In this document: positions 41,465 through 54,289 of the stretch, piece after piece
Layout: each line of letters starts with the position of its first letter
Numbering within the stretch: position 1 is the stretch's first letter
NCBI RefSeq assembly: GCF_002234675.1
Contig: NC_019859.2
Span: 30,541,434 to 30,605,433 of the forward strand
From: Oryzias latipes
Lineage: Eukaryota > Chordata > Actinopteri > Beloniformes > Adrianichthyidae
Length of the DNA stretch: 64,000 bases
Direction of reading: 5' to 3'
The notes under the pieces: model-generated
Databases searched by the model: none
What the model saw: only the letters and a program-made list of their open reading frames with translations
What the model was told of the DNA's origin: nothing
Made by a program: the position numbers and the translations under genes

Positions 41465-42010
41465 AATGCCTTCCATTTCAATTCAATTCAATTTTATTTA
41501 TATTGCCCAATATTACAACAACAGTTGTCTCAATGGTCTTAATATCGGTAATTGTATAGGAACATGAAATAAGTCATAAAATTCAATTGGTAAATTTACT
41601 AAACTAAACATACTAAGCTAAACTGGGCATATCTGTCCCTACACTCCCTTTCTCGGTAAGAAAAACCAGATTCGGGGGAGAAAAAATAAACCTCCAGGGT
41701 GTCCACATGAAGGAGGGATTCTCCTCAGGATGGACTGGTGATGTTCCAGAACTCGTAGGGAAGAATTAGCTCATCCTACTCTACAACTACATGTTTAAAT
41801 AGTGCAGCAAATGGGCTTCATCCAGATGGAGGTTGGGGCGTGACACGAGCCAGAGGCGAGGTCCATGGCCAAGTATAGGAGAGACCAGAGACGAGCCAAC
41901 TGGAATCATCTCCGCTTCCCCGGAAGGGAGTGGTAAAGAGGGAAAACACATGAATCGCACAGACCCAAACAGAGTCATAGAGAACTAAATGATAAATAAA
42001 TCATCAAGAA
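41465..42010 (-). repeat. LINE 3' UTR copy in inverted orientation
   Basis: The reverse complement of the 3' UTR at 40700-41350. Shared blocks include 'ccctctttaccactcccttc', 'catgtagttgtaga', 'ctccttcatgtggacaccc' and 'gcccagtttagct'. Its 3' end points at the 3' end of the forward copy, about 115 bp away. Confidence 0.75.
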
Positions 42011-42490
42011 TAGAGGAGAGGAGAAGTGACAAATGTGAACCATGGTCTGTCCTGACCTTTAAGTCATCTGAGATCTTATTTATTCTATTATCTACATCTG
42101 AGTGCCACATGGGGGGCTTTATTTTGCATTACCTGAACTTTATCTACGTCCATTTTTTTTAGCAGTAGCCCTTATTGTCTGGCAGTTATCTAGTTGTGTG
42201 GTGACTAAAGTTCTGAAAACTAGTTGTTCTGCATTCACTCTCCAATCATTTTGTAAAAAAAAAAATTGCTGAGTGAATGAATTGTTCTTTTAGGTCAACT
42301 TATGCCAGCATCTATGAAAAATTATTTTAGCATTAAAACACAATGCAAAGCAATCCACATCTCTCAGATATTAGAGTTCAACATGAGTGTTTTGTCAGTG
42401 GGAGAAAAACACATTTTAAAGGGACTAAGTAAAAACAAAAATATAAGTTTGGCAGAACACTTTGTTTTTCAAGTGTGCTTCTTTGGTTAA

Positions 42491-42695
42491 CCCTTGTGCT
42501 ATCCCAGGCACTTTAACATTGGGAGTTGGGTCATCTAGACCCACTAGAATGTGCTCTGAACCTTTTTTCTTCAATGCTTTGTGATCTTCACTGGTGTCCA
42601 TGGATTACATGAAATCTTTCCACCTTTATCCACCTTTGTCATGGTAGGGAGAACACGTCAATGTAAGGGTGGGGTCATCTAAGATAGCACAAGAG
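42491..42695. mobile_element. 205-bp TTAA-flanked MITE, copy 1
   Basis: The termini CCCTTGTGCTATC and GATAGCACAAGAG are flanked on both sides by TTAA (42487-42490 and 42696-42699). A CCC end and a TTAA target are the signature of piggyBac-type elements. It has no coding capacity. It has exactly the same length as the copy at 62755-62959, with only scattered differences. Confidence 0.9.
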
Positions 42696-43582
42696 TTAAA
42701 ATGATTATTGAAGAAGTTCTTTATGGCAGTGTCACTGCTGTTGGTGGTCCACAGATGGCAGCGCTGCACAGATAAAGGCAGTTCTGGTGGATTTCCTGTG
42801 AGCTCCAGCTGGTTCCAGTTCATCCCACGTGTTCACTTTCAGTCCTTCTGAGACATGCACCCTCTTTTATTGTTGTTTTAAAATATCAGTACAGACTTAT
42901 TGACATAATGGAACTTGAATCAAAACATAACTTTTATTGCACACAACACTGCAACATTTTGAAGAACTGAGTTACACCTGCTTTTACATGCACATAAAAG
43001 CTCAAGTGCACATTAAATAGCTTGTGTACTGGAATGTCAGGAATGGTGAGGTTGGCTGCTTCAAATCTGTGATAGTCACAAGTAAACAAGGCCAAGACTG
43101 TGAATGGCGGGGTGTGTCGGCTTTGTCTGTGTGTGTGCCTGTGGTGAGACACTGGTTATGTGTTTCCCTATCTGTCTGTCTGACTGTGGGATACTATGTT
43201 TGTACGACATTTCATTGGTTGGCTTTCTCTGCTGCTCTGAGTGCGTGTCAGTCACAGGTGTTTGCAGGCTTTATTAATAACAACAGTTCAAATGATCAAT
43301 CAACTTTAAGGATTTTCCCCCCAAAAAAGTCCTCACACTGTAAAGCTTTGCTTTTCTTTAAAAAAACGTTCAAGACTAAAGAAAAAACAGCTTGAAGGTT
43401 AAAAAAAAAATGACTGTCAAAAGGGGTTTAGAGTGGACGCAACAGAAGTGTCTTTATCATCTTAAAATAAACCAACATTAATTTTAGACATATTTAATGA
43501 ATTTATTGTTTCGCCTGAATCTATTTAGTTTTTTCAAAAGATGCTTCTTGTAATTATCTTTGTATTTGTAGATTCACCTGTT

Positions 43583-44013
43583 TTAAAGGGCCAATACTGT
43601 GCAAAATCTATTTTGAGTTTTTGAGTGTATTGTAATGTTCAAAAAAACAACCCCAAAGAGGTATTACGATCCGTTCATGCATTTCTGTGTATTCCTCAAA
43701 AACCCACAAAAACGAGTGGGTTCTCACATTGTGACATAGTGACGTGAGGGACAGCCCCTTACAGGAAGAATCTGTTCTGCCAGCACCGCCCCCAGGTTAA
43801 CACACACACACACACACACACTTTCTCCACAGAGCAAGCAGTGATCGGCTAAACACTTTAACTGTATAAGCACAGCATGTACATCCATCCATCTTTGCAA
43901 AAGTTCGAATGTCATGGGTGAAACGTAGACACACTGCCGAGGCCGACTCTAGGTTGACATCGTGAAATGCGCAGTACCCACAAGGAGCGAGAGGCGGAGC
44001 CTCAGAGATCAAG
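43583..44013 (-). mobile_element. AAAGGGCC MITE family, truncated inverted copy
   Basis: It starts 'aaagggccaatactgtgca' and contains the inverse of the family interior: a (CA)n at 43799-43820, then 'gttgacatcgtgaaatg' and 'gaggcggagcctcagagatc'. The other terminus is missing after about 44020. Confidence 0.7.
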
Positions 44014-44994
44014 GTGTCTTGCTTCAGGGTTGGAAAAGAGCTCAGGAAAAAAGCAAGATCAGAAACGAGACTGCTTTATTGGCTGATTTCAGAATTCCTG
44101 TCCTTTCCCTTGGTCTGTCCCTTTGCATGACCTGGTGGGGGGTTCTTGACCAGTCCCACCTCCCTCTAACCTCCTCATATCAGTTTCAACAGTATTAACT
44201 CAGCTCAGTCTCCCACTCATTGCCAGATTGTTGGTTCTGCCCTGCCCTTACCTGCCCGGCTCTCAGTCCTCTGCTCCCAACTCAAAGCAGGGCCGAAGAG
44301 GATCTGGCTGCAGGCATCAACAGCCAGGACCGAAAATTCGCCACCAGAACCGGAAGTCCCAACATATCGCTTTAAAATCACTTTATTTTGACTGGCGACC
44401 CAAACAGGTACATTTTCTCTTATTTTAAGCTTTAACAAACATTTATTTCTACAATTCTGAACACTTTTGGCTGTGGGTAAAGTTGTGTAATACCCACTTT
44501 AGGCAGATGATGTCAGGAACCATCTTGTCTGCAGCCAGGTCCCTCTCGCTGGGCCAGTAAGCGTTCTGAATAAACTATGAATCCTCACTAGCCTGTTGTC
44601 TGCTATTTTGATCCATCCACCCACTCTGCCCATTACAACAGTAGGAGGGTTCTTTGATGTTAGGAAAGCCGAAGAGGGCTGAAAATGACACGGTTTGCTT
44701 TCACACTGCACTCGTGAGAAAAACGCATCAAGCCATTAAGACAGCTGGGGGCAGTGTTGCCTGAAACACTGTAAATAAAAAAGCCTCTGACTATCATGTC
44801 AATAAAAAGTTTCACCCCCAATTTCTACAAGGAGGAAAAGGGAGGTTTCAGTTCAATTGTGGGGTTAGCCTCATAAATATCGCTTTGTGGGGTTGGGTTT
44901 TTTTTCTTTACACATCCTGCTTTATCAGTTTCTTCCCGCTCTTCTGTTCATTCACATTTTTTAAAACTGCACCAGGGTTTACTTGCATAGAAAC

Positions 44995-45425
44995 TGTCAG
45001 AACTCTGTCTCCCCCTCTGGTCACCGAGGGGCGCCGTCCCCAGAGTTCTAACCACACTACGTCTCCCAGCAAACCCAGCGCACACTTTCTGGATGCCGCA
45101 CATCTGACTCCCATTCACTCAATCAACTATAGCACACTTAAGAACTGTACTGAGCCTCACTCAGTGCAAAGTATTGTTTGCACCACTCTGCCTCTTTATA
45201 TCCAGGGCCGATTTTCTGCTTTCCTGTCCCTGTTCTGTATTTAACTCTGTTTGCCTGTTGCCTGCCCCGAATCTCGCCCTGACTTCTCCTGTTTCTCCTT
45301 GGATGTTCCAACACTCGTTGTTGACCTCTATCTGCCTGACTCCAATTTAGCTTTGTGGACTTTTAGCTGAGCTAATAAAGCTGCTGCAATTCCACTGAAT
45401 CCACTGTCTGCCTGTTCTTGTGACA
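44995..45425 (+). mobile_element. solo LTR with perfect 5-bp target duplication
   Basis: It begins TGTCAGAACTCTG and ends TTCTTGTGACA (TG...CA), and is flanked by GAAAC on both sides (44990-44994 and 45426-45430). A TATA-like CTTTATATCC lies near 45191 and AATAAA near 45374, in the order expected of an LTR (U3 TATA, then poly(A) signal). There is no internal region, so it arose by LTR-LTR recombination. It is of LTR-retrotransposon type; I saw no retroviral gene. The second copy is at 26472-29264. Confidence 0.85.
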
Positions 45426-45430
45426 GAAAC

Positions 45431-48280
45431 TAACAACCTCATTTTTACAGGTCTGCTCTATAGAATCCAGGTGATAAGTATAATGAGTGCAGATCTAAAC
45501 CTCTTTTTTTAAAATCAGAACATAATGGCTTCAGAATGGAGTTTCCTGGTGTGTTATAGATTAAGGTTTGCATAATTGAAACAGCTGGTAAACCATATAG
45601 TAAAAAGATGGGGTCTTCTGAATAGAATTTGCGTGAAACACTAAATTGCTTTCTATTGAAGAACAATAACCATCCAATAATAAATGACAGGTCATGACTG
45701 GCATGGAGATTTATGAAAACACTTTTGCTGATGTCTTAATTGTTGTCCCCAATTACTGAGTTAGTAATCAATAAGAATGTGTATGTCCACAATCATAGGT
45801 TGTCAGTTGATAGCTGGAAGGTTATGTAACAAAATATTTACTCATGGGTTATTTTTGTCCGTGCCTGTTTTTTATTGTTTTATTTTTGTAAATTATTCTG
45901 CTGAAATATGGTTAAAAAGCAATTATTGACTTCCATGATTTACACTTCGTAGAATTTGTGTTTATTATTACTAAGGTCAGAATAAAGTTTTTTTTGACCA
46001 GTGAGAATTTTCTTTTCATTAACTGAAGGGCACCAACAGTTTTGTCAAGTGTATTTGTTTCTGCAGCATATCTAGCAGTTTTTATTCATCCTCCTTTGCA
46101 ATGCCTGAACCGAGGATCTCAAAGATCAAAGTCTTTCGGAACATAATTGTCCTGACTGTCAAGCCTCCAGCGATGAATCATGGGAGGGAAAGGTCGAGAG
46201 GTAAACATCTCACGGGAGCTGTAGTTCCTGACATCTTCTTAAAACACTAGATTTCTTGGTTATATAAAAACGCAGGAGACAACATAAACTTGTGGACCGA
46301 TGCCTCTGATGTCTTTAGAGTTAGGTATTCTCTTATTCCTTAGCTTGTTTTGACACGTGTCAACCATGTCAATTAAGAGTCCATTTGAGTGTCCAGTCAT
46401 GCAGACACAGTAAAACCAACAGACAGCAATGTCACAAAGAAGCATGGATATCTAACTGATCTACATTCCATCCTTCCCCCATGGACCAACGGCTTTTTGG
46501 GTAATGTTTGAGAGCATAAGATCTGAATGATATGCAGTTGCCCTCAGCTTTCACAGAAAAGCTGTGCTTACATTTGGAGAGAATTTTTAGTGAAAAAAAG
46601 GCTCACTTATTTGGGAGACGCTTGGCATAGAGATGCTCCTCTTATACATCAGAAGAAACAAATTGAAGTACCTTTTAGGTGAGGTATTTTGGACACGTAA
46701 GACGCCCCAGGGTAGATTCCTTACTCCCTGCAGAGATGGTATCTTTCAATCTGACTTCACTGGTCTTTGTAAATCTGCTTAAAACACTGGCCTCTTGACC
46801 CAGTCCTGCACTAAAAGAGGAGATGAGCATAAGATGGAGGGGTTTGTACTTGTGCTTTTATAAAAACGTTACATTTCTCTGGAAAATACTGAAAACAAAG
46901 AAGGTCTAAGAGTTGAGAGATGTTTCTGTGCCACAATTTTGGAGGTCACAAGACCATTACGAAGAAGAAAAACAGAAAAACCATTTGCTTCATTCCATAA
47001 GATTACATTTATCATTTTTTAGATTAACAGTAGGTGGGGGAGTTCTGAAAAAGTAAAAGGTTGCCGTTGGATGGATTTTGAAGGTGATGACTCAAACAGA
47101 TCCCAAAGGGGATCAAGTGGGTTCGCAAGATGGACGGATGGAGTTTGTTTGTGGTTTCATGATTCAGGACATGAGAAAAGATCTTGTTGCTTATTCTAGG
47201 TCTTGAAATAAGTAAAGTATATATAAACCTTATACAATCATATAAAAACATAAAAAAAGTTCTTAGTTTGCAAAAAAAAAAAAAAAGAATCCAGCAGGCG
47301 AAGACCTGTAAGAACTTATTAATATGATTAAATGAGATGCTTGGTGAATAACATGGGAGGGAAGAGCTAATAGAAACTAGACAATGAAAGGGGTGTGGGG
47401 GGCCTCTGGGGGCTCAAACCTAACATTTTGATTCACATCAGTAAAAGGATGATTAAAGGATAAAACATTTGAGCACATTCTTTTAGACAGGTGAAATTCG
47501 GAATAGGTATAAAGGTACAAGACATCGTCTTTCACCCCTTAATGAAAGAGTCCCTAAAAAGTAAGAAACAAAACAGAGCCTCAGGAGGGGTGAGAACTGA
47601 AAAACTGCATGTTTTCATTGTTTGTGCAGCTGTTGTGAAAAGGTTTGAAGGTTTTTTAAGGCTGCACCTCTCCTTTTCAAATGTACCTGCATGCGTGTGA
47701 TTCCAGCAGTGTTTTTGTGATGATTGCGTGCATCCATGGAAGTGTCTGCGTCTGCTCTGAAGCTCTGGTGAGACAGTGCATAACTGTGGTGGGACGCAGC
47801 CAAAGCGCCTCTAGACTTCACTGAGTCAACAGAGTCTGTTCTCACTTGAAGAAGACATGATAGGTCTCGTCTCGTTTGGTCTTTGACTTGTGTGGTGGGG
47901 CTCCTCAAGCTTGTGTGCGGCCGTTTAAACAGATGAAGAAAATCTTGAGTCAATGGACTGGCTCACTTACATAATATTCTTCAACACAACCCCCCTTAAA
48001 TACCTGCTGTCCCATCTAATGATGAGCTAACATCAGTTACAGGTCATAAAATTCTATTTTTATAGAATTTTTGTGATGGCTTCTCAAAATTGTTGGTTTT
48101 CAAAACACTCCTTTTTATGCAAACTCTAAATTTTGCAACTTCAGCCCATCTTCAGCTCTTCCTGTGTTTTTACTGAGTCGTATTTGAAGAGCAGCATTAG
48201 TCTGGATTGGTCTATGAACGGGAAAGATTTTTTCAATGTGGTAACGTGACATTATGTGTGAACAATAGTGTTTGACTACC
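45431..48280. other. non-coding interval, nothing recognised
   Basis: No exon with splice context, no RNA gene and no second-copy repeat is visible. Open frames are short and match nothing I know. An A-run lies at about 47271-47286. Confidence 0.4.
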
Positions 48281-48281
48281 A

Positions 48282-48870
48282 AGGGCCTATATCATTCTAT
48301 TCTTAAGAGTCAATTTTATCCATATTTACAATATCATATATTACCTTTGAAACACTAAAGAACGGCGTTTTAAATGAAATATGAGTTGTTTTCGCAGCTC
48401 ATTTTCCTACCTGGAAATAAGATAACTTGATCTCTGAGGCTCCGCCTTTCCCTCTGTGTGGGTGCCGCCCATTTCATGACGTCAACCTAGAGCCGGTCCT
48501 TGGCAGCGGGTCTGAGTTTCGTCCACGAAAACAAGCAACAGCCCAACTTTTTGCAGAGACGGATGTGCATATTGTGCATGTAAAAGGAAAGTGTTTTTCC
48601 GATCATCGGCAACTCCAAAGTGTGTGTGTGTGTGTGTTAGCCTGGGGGCAGTGCAGACTCTTCCTGGAAGGGGCTGGTCCTTTCTTATTTATGTCACAAT
48701 GTGAGAACCCAGTTTTTTACGTGGATTAGGGGAACTGGTGCTCAGAGAGCAGGGTTTTAGAGGAATGCTCACAAATGCATGAATGGAGCAAAATACCGCG
48801 GTAGGGTTATTTTTTGGGAGAAATAAACATTATAATACACTTAAAAGCTCAAAAAAGTAAATTTTGCATG
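48282..48870 (+). mobile_element. AAAGGGCC MITE family, near-full copy
   Basis: Left end 'agggcctatatcattctatt'. The interior has 'gaggctccgcctttccctc', 'gccgcccatttcatgacg', 'gtgcatattgtgcat' and (GT)n at 48619-48636. The right end ('gcatgacatgggtgt') has decayed relative to 59609. It is non-coding. Confidence 0.75.
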
Positions 48871-48879
48871 ACATGGGTG

Positions 48880-50685
48880 TATTAAAAGCTCAATTTCCCA
48901 CAAAGTGTGGTTCAGTAACAACAGGGATAGGCTCCAGCCTCCATTTGGCCATCAACTGCAACAGGTCAGTTCAGTGAGGGGATACTTCAGTGCCAACATT
49001 TCTTCAAAAATCTAAACAAAAGGTGTAATTCAGAAATTCACTATGAATAGATTGAATTTGGGTTACATTTAAAACACATACCTGAAGAAATATATGTCTT
49101 ATGAGCAGACAAAAATGATTGAGGAAAAGAAGTAATAAAAAAACAATTACTGAGTTCTTTATTGCCCTTTTTGCTCACCATAAATTCTTCATTAAAAAAA
49201 AGGAACAACTGCAAAAACACTCTCCATCACACTTCCCAGACTTAAAGCCTGCATGGAAGGGACGTGCGAGGAGCACGCACATTTCACCTGAACAGCACAA
49301 ACATGCGTTGTATGGAGCCTTCGGAAAAACACACATTTTAGAGAGCTACATGTTATTCATAAGCCTTTTGTGTTTTTTCAAAACATTATCTGATTACACA
49401 TGTTGTGTAATCAGATGTGAGGGGCCACATGATAAACATCTAAACACCAGGGGATTGAGCAGAAAGACTGTAACTGTAACCTGGTATGCCCTGCTGCTCC
49501 TGCCGAGAAAATGACTGCAGCTTTTTCTGCATTAGGTTTAGTCAAGTAGTCCTTGTGTTGTAGTGAAATAGGGCCCTCCACCCTGTTTCAGGTTTGACAA
49601 ATCACAATGTTGTGATCACTGGCCTTGGTACATTTTTTGTTGTCTTGGCTGTGTTTGTGTGTGCATTTGTTTTGTGCCTATAGTGCCTAAAGCCTTCCAC
49701 CAAAGTTTCAGACAGCAAAGAAGTTTGTCTCAAACTTATGTGGGGTTTCTTTTAGGAAAAGAGCAATATTTTTGACAAGTGTTGTGCAGCATCTAAAAGT
49801 AGACAATTTTGCTTCTCTTCGGAAATTGTTGTTGTTGGAAGAGTTCACAACAAGTTTACCCGATCGTCTGTGGCATGGTGGAGGCATGGTTAAAAGCTCC
49901 CAGAAACCTTTGCTCCAGGGACGGCTAAATTCCTGGGAGGAATTTGTTTTTCAGCCTGGCCTGCTGTCTGCCTGGTGAAAGCTTGAGAACGCCTGGGTTT
50001 CCCTCAGTTGAGTTTTCAGTGGCTCTGTGATAGCCCGTATTTTATATAATCCTATTTTATATAATCTATATTATATAATGGTGCTTTGGTGACCTTTTGA
50101 GGAGTTGTTGATGACTGTATTTCTGGTCAACGCTCCTGCTGTATAACCTGAGAGTTTATGCTCAATAATTCAAAACTAAAGTCCTGCTTTGTTGTTTTGC
50201 TTATTAGTTTACTGGTTTTTTTGTTTTTTTTACGTGGCCATCTTTTTTATTCTTTTTTTTTTTTTGCATGTTTGCTTTATGTTACCTATTTTCTCCCTTC
50301 TCCCTTCTCCCTGAAGAGGCTCAGGGCAGTACTTGTTTAACTTGTGAAGTATTTGATTTTATATGAGTAATAAATAAGGTAAGTACACAACCCCCATATG
50401 GACCCAGAACATTTTTTTTTATCTCGTGTGCACATGACAATAACTTAAACCTCTGGCAAGTAGACAAAAACATTTCCTTCTGGGACTTTGACACTTAAAC
50501 TGTTAAATTTCTAACTTTACACTTGCATTTTTTCTGCTCATTATCAAAGTACTCTACCATGTTTGCAGACAAAAGCAGATATCTTGTCCATATAAAACAA
50601 AGTAACCTTTTTTAATCCACAGTAAACAGGTCAATCTTGCACAAACGTTGTTTTTTTTTACACAGTTTATTATCAGTAACTACGG
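48880..50685. other. non-coding interval, nothing recognised
   Basis: No gene is seen. A T-rich tract lies at 50215-50270. The open frame at 49119-49514 has no recognisable domain. Confidence 0.4.
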
Positions 50686-50687
50686 TA

Positions 50688-50930
50688 GGTGGCCGGTTTA
50701 GCTCGTGCTGGTTTGCGGCGCATTCCGTCCGTGAAACCAGGGTTTGAATCCGGGCTGCTCCCTGTTCTCGTCTCTGCTACTGTGTCGGTTTCAAGCCCAG
50801 TTGGATTGAGGGGGTTGCGTCAGGAAGGGCATCCGGCGTAAAAACATTGCCAAGTTAACCATGCAACTCGTCCTCGAGGGAGGGTTGTTTCGCTGTGGCG
50901 AGCCCTGATGGGAGAAGCCGAAAGTGAAAG
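50688..50930 (+). mobile_element. tRNA-derived SINE with LINE-type tail
   Basis: The head has an A-box-like TTTAGCTCGTGCTGG and a B-box GGTTTGAATCC (about 50741-50751), as in a tRNA promoter. The body has 'gttgcgtcaggaagggcat' and 'ccggcgtaaaaac', and the tail 'gctgtggcgagccctgatgg' and 'gagaagccgaaagtgaaag', common at the 3' ends of fish SINEs and their partner LINEs. It looks fairly intact. Confidence 0.75.
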
Positions 50931-52074
50931 ATTATCAGTAACTACAGTACATAAATGAAAAAAGGTTGTCCTTTTCAGGACTACTGGGGCTCTGCATGTA
51001 GGTGCAATAATGTCAAAAACTTCTCAAAGGGACGAATACTTTTTACTTTACGTTTTTAAAGTGAAAGTTCAAGATCAGAAAAAGGCAAGTAGGGCATGGT
51101 CACAGCCGCACACCACTTTGGGTTTAGTCATAACTTTTGAGGCTGAAATGTTTTCACAAACACATTTTGGCTTGCCAAACACTATTTATACACTTCAAAG
51201 GCATGCTAGTCCTCCTGAAAACAACAGTCAGTCATCCTAAACAGTTACAAAACCAGGTTGACAAAGAAATTAAAATTATGTAACATTGTTTGAAAAGTCC
51301 AACCTTTTTATGGTTTGGAGGTTTTCCTCCGGAAATGCAAAATGTCTCATAAAAAGGCACCAAAAAGACACTTATTTTCTGATTTAAATGTACCAAGTCT
51401 GCTAAAAAACCAGCCCAACTCCTTTTTTATAGAGTTTTTATAACATTGAAACCAATGCAAAGTCATTCTCTGTTCTAAATAAAAAGCCTCCAACGTCAAA
51501 GTCTTTATGTTTATTGCTTCATAGTTCAAGTCAAATACACTTTGTCAGTATGGCATTTTTCTTTCTTTAAAATTAAAAAAGGTTGAGTAATTCAAAGCTT
51601 TTCAAAATAAATTATTTGTGTTGATTTGTAAATTACTCAGCATTACTCTGGAAATCTTTTGTATTGCTCTTTTTTTCCTAAATTATTCTTGATAAAAACC
51701 CAAATATACCTCAGATAAAATTAAAAGAAGCCAGCACTGTTAAAATTAAAAAATGTACAAAAGTTACCTAAAACATGTTTGGGTACAATTAAATGTGTTT
51801 TTTGAATGAAAAAATATCCTAAACTAAGCCAGTAATACTTAGAAGAATGATATAATATATTTGTATATATTATAAAAATAATTACTCAAATAAATTGACA
51901 GTTTGGAGATACTTTGGTATGAAAATTCATAGTGAAACGATACCAACAGAACACACCTGCAAAGACGGCTGGCCCGTTTGTAATGTACCGTTATGTTTTA
52001 TCAGTCTGTTATCGAGAGCCTTTTAATGTTTTCCTTTGTTTTCTGGTTTGGTGGCCTGTCTGTTAAAGGCAAAA

Positions 52075-52385
52075 ACAGGCTCTATAACATTGTTAAAGTC
52101 TGTTTTCTAAAATCACTGGTGTTCAACAGAAGAGCTTGAACTCCTTGTGGGAGAGGCAGGTGGTTCAGAAAGCAAAAAACACTGTTTTAACACACGATCA
52201 CATCCTGTCCTCCAGTTTTTCAATGTTACCGTTAGGCCGTCGTTTTATCGTCCCAGCTAGAAAAACAAACAGGTACACATCATCTTTTATTCTTAGTGCT
52301 ATAAAGCTTTTAAATCAGAGGGGCTACCCTCGACCTCAGGGAAAGTACCTGTCTCATTATCTCCTTTTAGTTAACTTATAATTGT
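52075..52385 (+). pseudogene. LINE ORF2 C-terminal fragment
   Basis: The frame reads KITGVQQKSLNSLWERQVVQ with a stop inside, then SSSFSMLPLGRRFIVPARKT and NRYTSSFILSAIKLLNQRG. This is the conserved C-terminal end of a fish non-LTR retrotransposon ORF. No RT domain is present upstream, so it is 5' truncated. Confidence 0.7.
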
Positions 52386-52389
52386 ATTT

Positions 52390-54130
52390 GATTTTATTTA
52401 CTGTTTACTAGATAGTGTGGCTACATATTTTACACAATTTACCTACTTTTAAATTCTAATATGGTTGGATTGTCAGCAGTGAAACCAAGAAATAATCTAT
52501 ATGTTCTACCAAAAAGCAGCAAAAACACATACCACGTCTTACACAAAATAAAATCATAAACTCCCATAATGCACCTTTCCCTCAGGGTTTTTACCAGGAA
52601 CATCAGCGTTGAATTGTTGATCTATCAAATTGCAATTGAGCAATCTTTTGGACTAATTCGCCGCCTTTACAACAGGTGTTGTCTGGAGAAATTCCACTCT
52701 TAATGATAATGAGTTCTGTTTACAGTCAGAGACATGGCACCCTCCAATGGGAAAAGCAGAATAATCTGACTCGACCTGAAGTTCTTTTTCGGGGCCCTCA
52801 CACTCTTTGAGCTGCTTAAACCTTTTACAGGTTTTACACATTTGTCATAACCAAAGACAAAAGATAAGTGTGGGCACAATGATTTACCATGCTATGTAAT
52901 ATACACAAGAGTTTGTCAGATGATATGTTTCTGTAGTAATTAGGCTTTAAGGAATATTCCTTTTTCAATGCACAGGAAGTCATGTATTTAAAAAAGCGTG
53001 TGATGGAAAGGCCAGCAGCCCTTTACATTGAAACCTGTCATTTAATCAACATTTCCTGTCACCCACAGGATGTGGCTCATTTCTTCTGGGGATCCTAGCC
53101 TTTGCTGTCCTATATGGAATTCCGGAAGTCTGTTATGTTTCGACTCTTTGATTTACAAAGTGCAAAGTGTAGGTTTCCACTGTAACAGTTTATAGAAATG
53201 CTGCTGCGAGAGGAAGCCAAGTAATGAGCGCTTCTGCAGAATTGAGTTGTCTTCACACATAGAGAGACATGATTTAGTGCTCACTTTTCCAGATTATACT
53301 CCGAGCTAAAAGTAGCTTGAAGAGAAGTAAGTTACATGTAGAAGTGAGAAAATAAGGTCTTTTGCTTCCGGCGGCTTTGACTTGACTTAACTTTGCTGTT
53401 CATTGAAGCACAAACACAACAAGACAACATAGCCTTTCATGCTGTCCTGAAGTCACTGAAGTGACTCAGGTGATGTTATTGTGAGCGGGAACCACATTTC
53501 ACCAGTCTGAGAGTTCCTGAAAAGCTGCTCTAAGGACGTTTAACAGCTAGAAGCTCTCCCAAAGTTATAAAAATGAGAGACAGAGGCGATTACCCTTGAG
53601 TTCTGTGGTGGACTATTATATAACAGCCAGTGGTTAAGAGGAAAAAAGGGCTGGTCATCACTTCATCATTTTACCACAAAGCAGTGCTTATTCTATTTGT
53701 TTTTTAGCCTGAAAACCATTGTGTTTTTACGACAAGCAGGGAGTGGATGATACCCTAATAAATGTCACAACCACAATTCAGACCTCTCCCTCAGTTTTTT
53801 TTTCCATTTTTAATTTTTAGTGTTGATATTTTTAGAGGATATTTGTCCGCAATCCTCTATAGAAAAGCATAGGAGTTGTTTTGTTGATGCCTCTTTTTAA
53901 CCACTGCAGTAACTGAGCTGGTGACTGCACATCACAGGAGCGCAGCACGAGTGGGCGTTAGGCTCCGGCGTCTATTAAGGGGGGAGCCACTGTCCCTGGT
54001 CATTTGGCAAACTACCGACGGGCTCTAAGTCATAGATAATTGCTGGAAAGCAGGTCTGTTTTGTGTTTTGGAAAAAAAACTATTGAAGTAGCTGAGCCTT
54101 TGCAAAGGTTGGCTGCACGAAGAGAACACT
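52390..54130. other. non-coding interval, nothing recognised
   Basis: No exon, RNA gene or repeat copy that I can support. Confidence 0.4.
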
Positions 54131-54133
54131 GTT

Positions 54134-54277
54134 TGGATGGATGGATGGATGGATGGATGGATGGATGGATGGATGGATGGATGGATGGATGGATGGATGG
54201 ATGGATGGATGGATGGATGGATGGATGGATGGATGGATGGATGGATGGATGGATGGATGGATGGATGGATGGATGGG
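54134..54277. repeat. (GGAT)n microsatellite, about 36 units
   Basis: A perfect tetranucleotide array. The open frames (MDGWMDGW... and HPSIHPSI...) are artefacts. Such arrays often grow from the (GATG)n tail of the repeat family at 39190-39370. Confidence 0.95.
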
Positions 54278-54289
54278 AAACATTTGTAC

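Noticed and set aside
44040..44650. A second LTR at 44.1-44.6 kb
   Set aside because: There is an AATAAA near 44572 and a 'ttaca' end near 44637, but I could not find a matching 5' terminus, target duplication or second copy.
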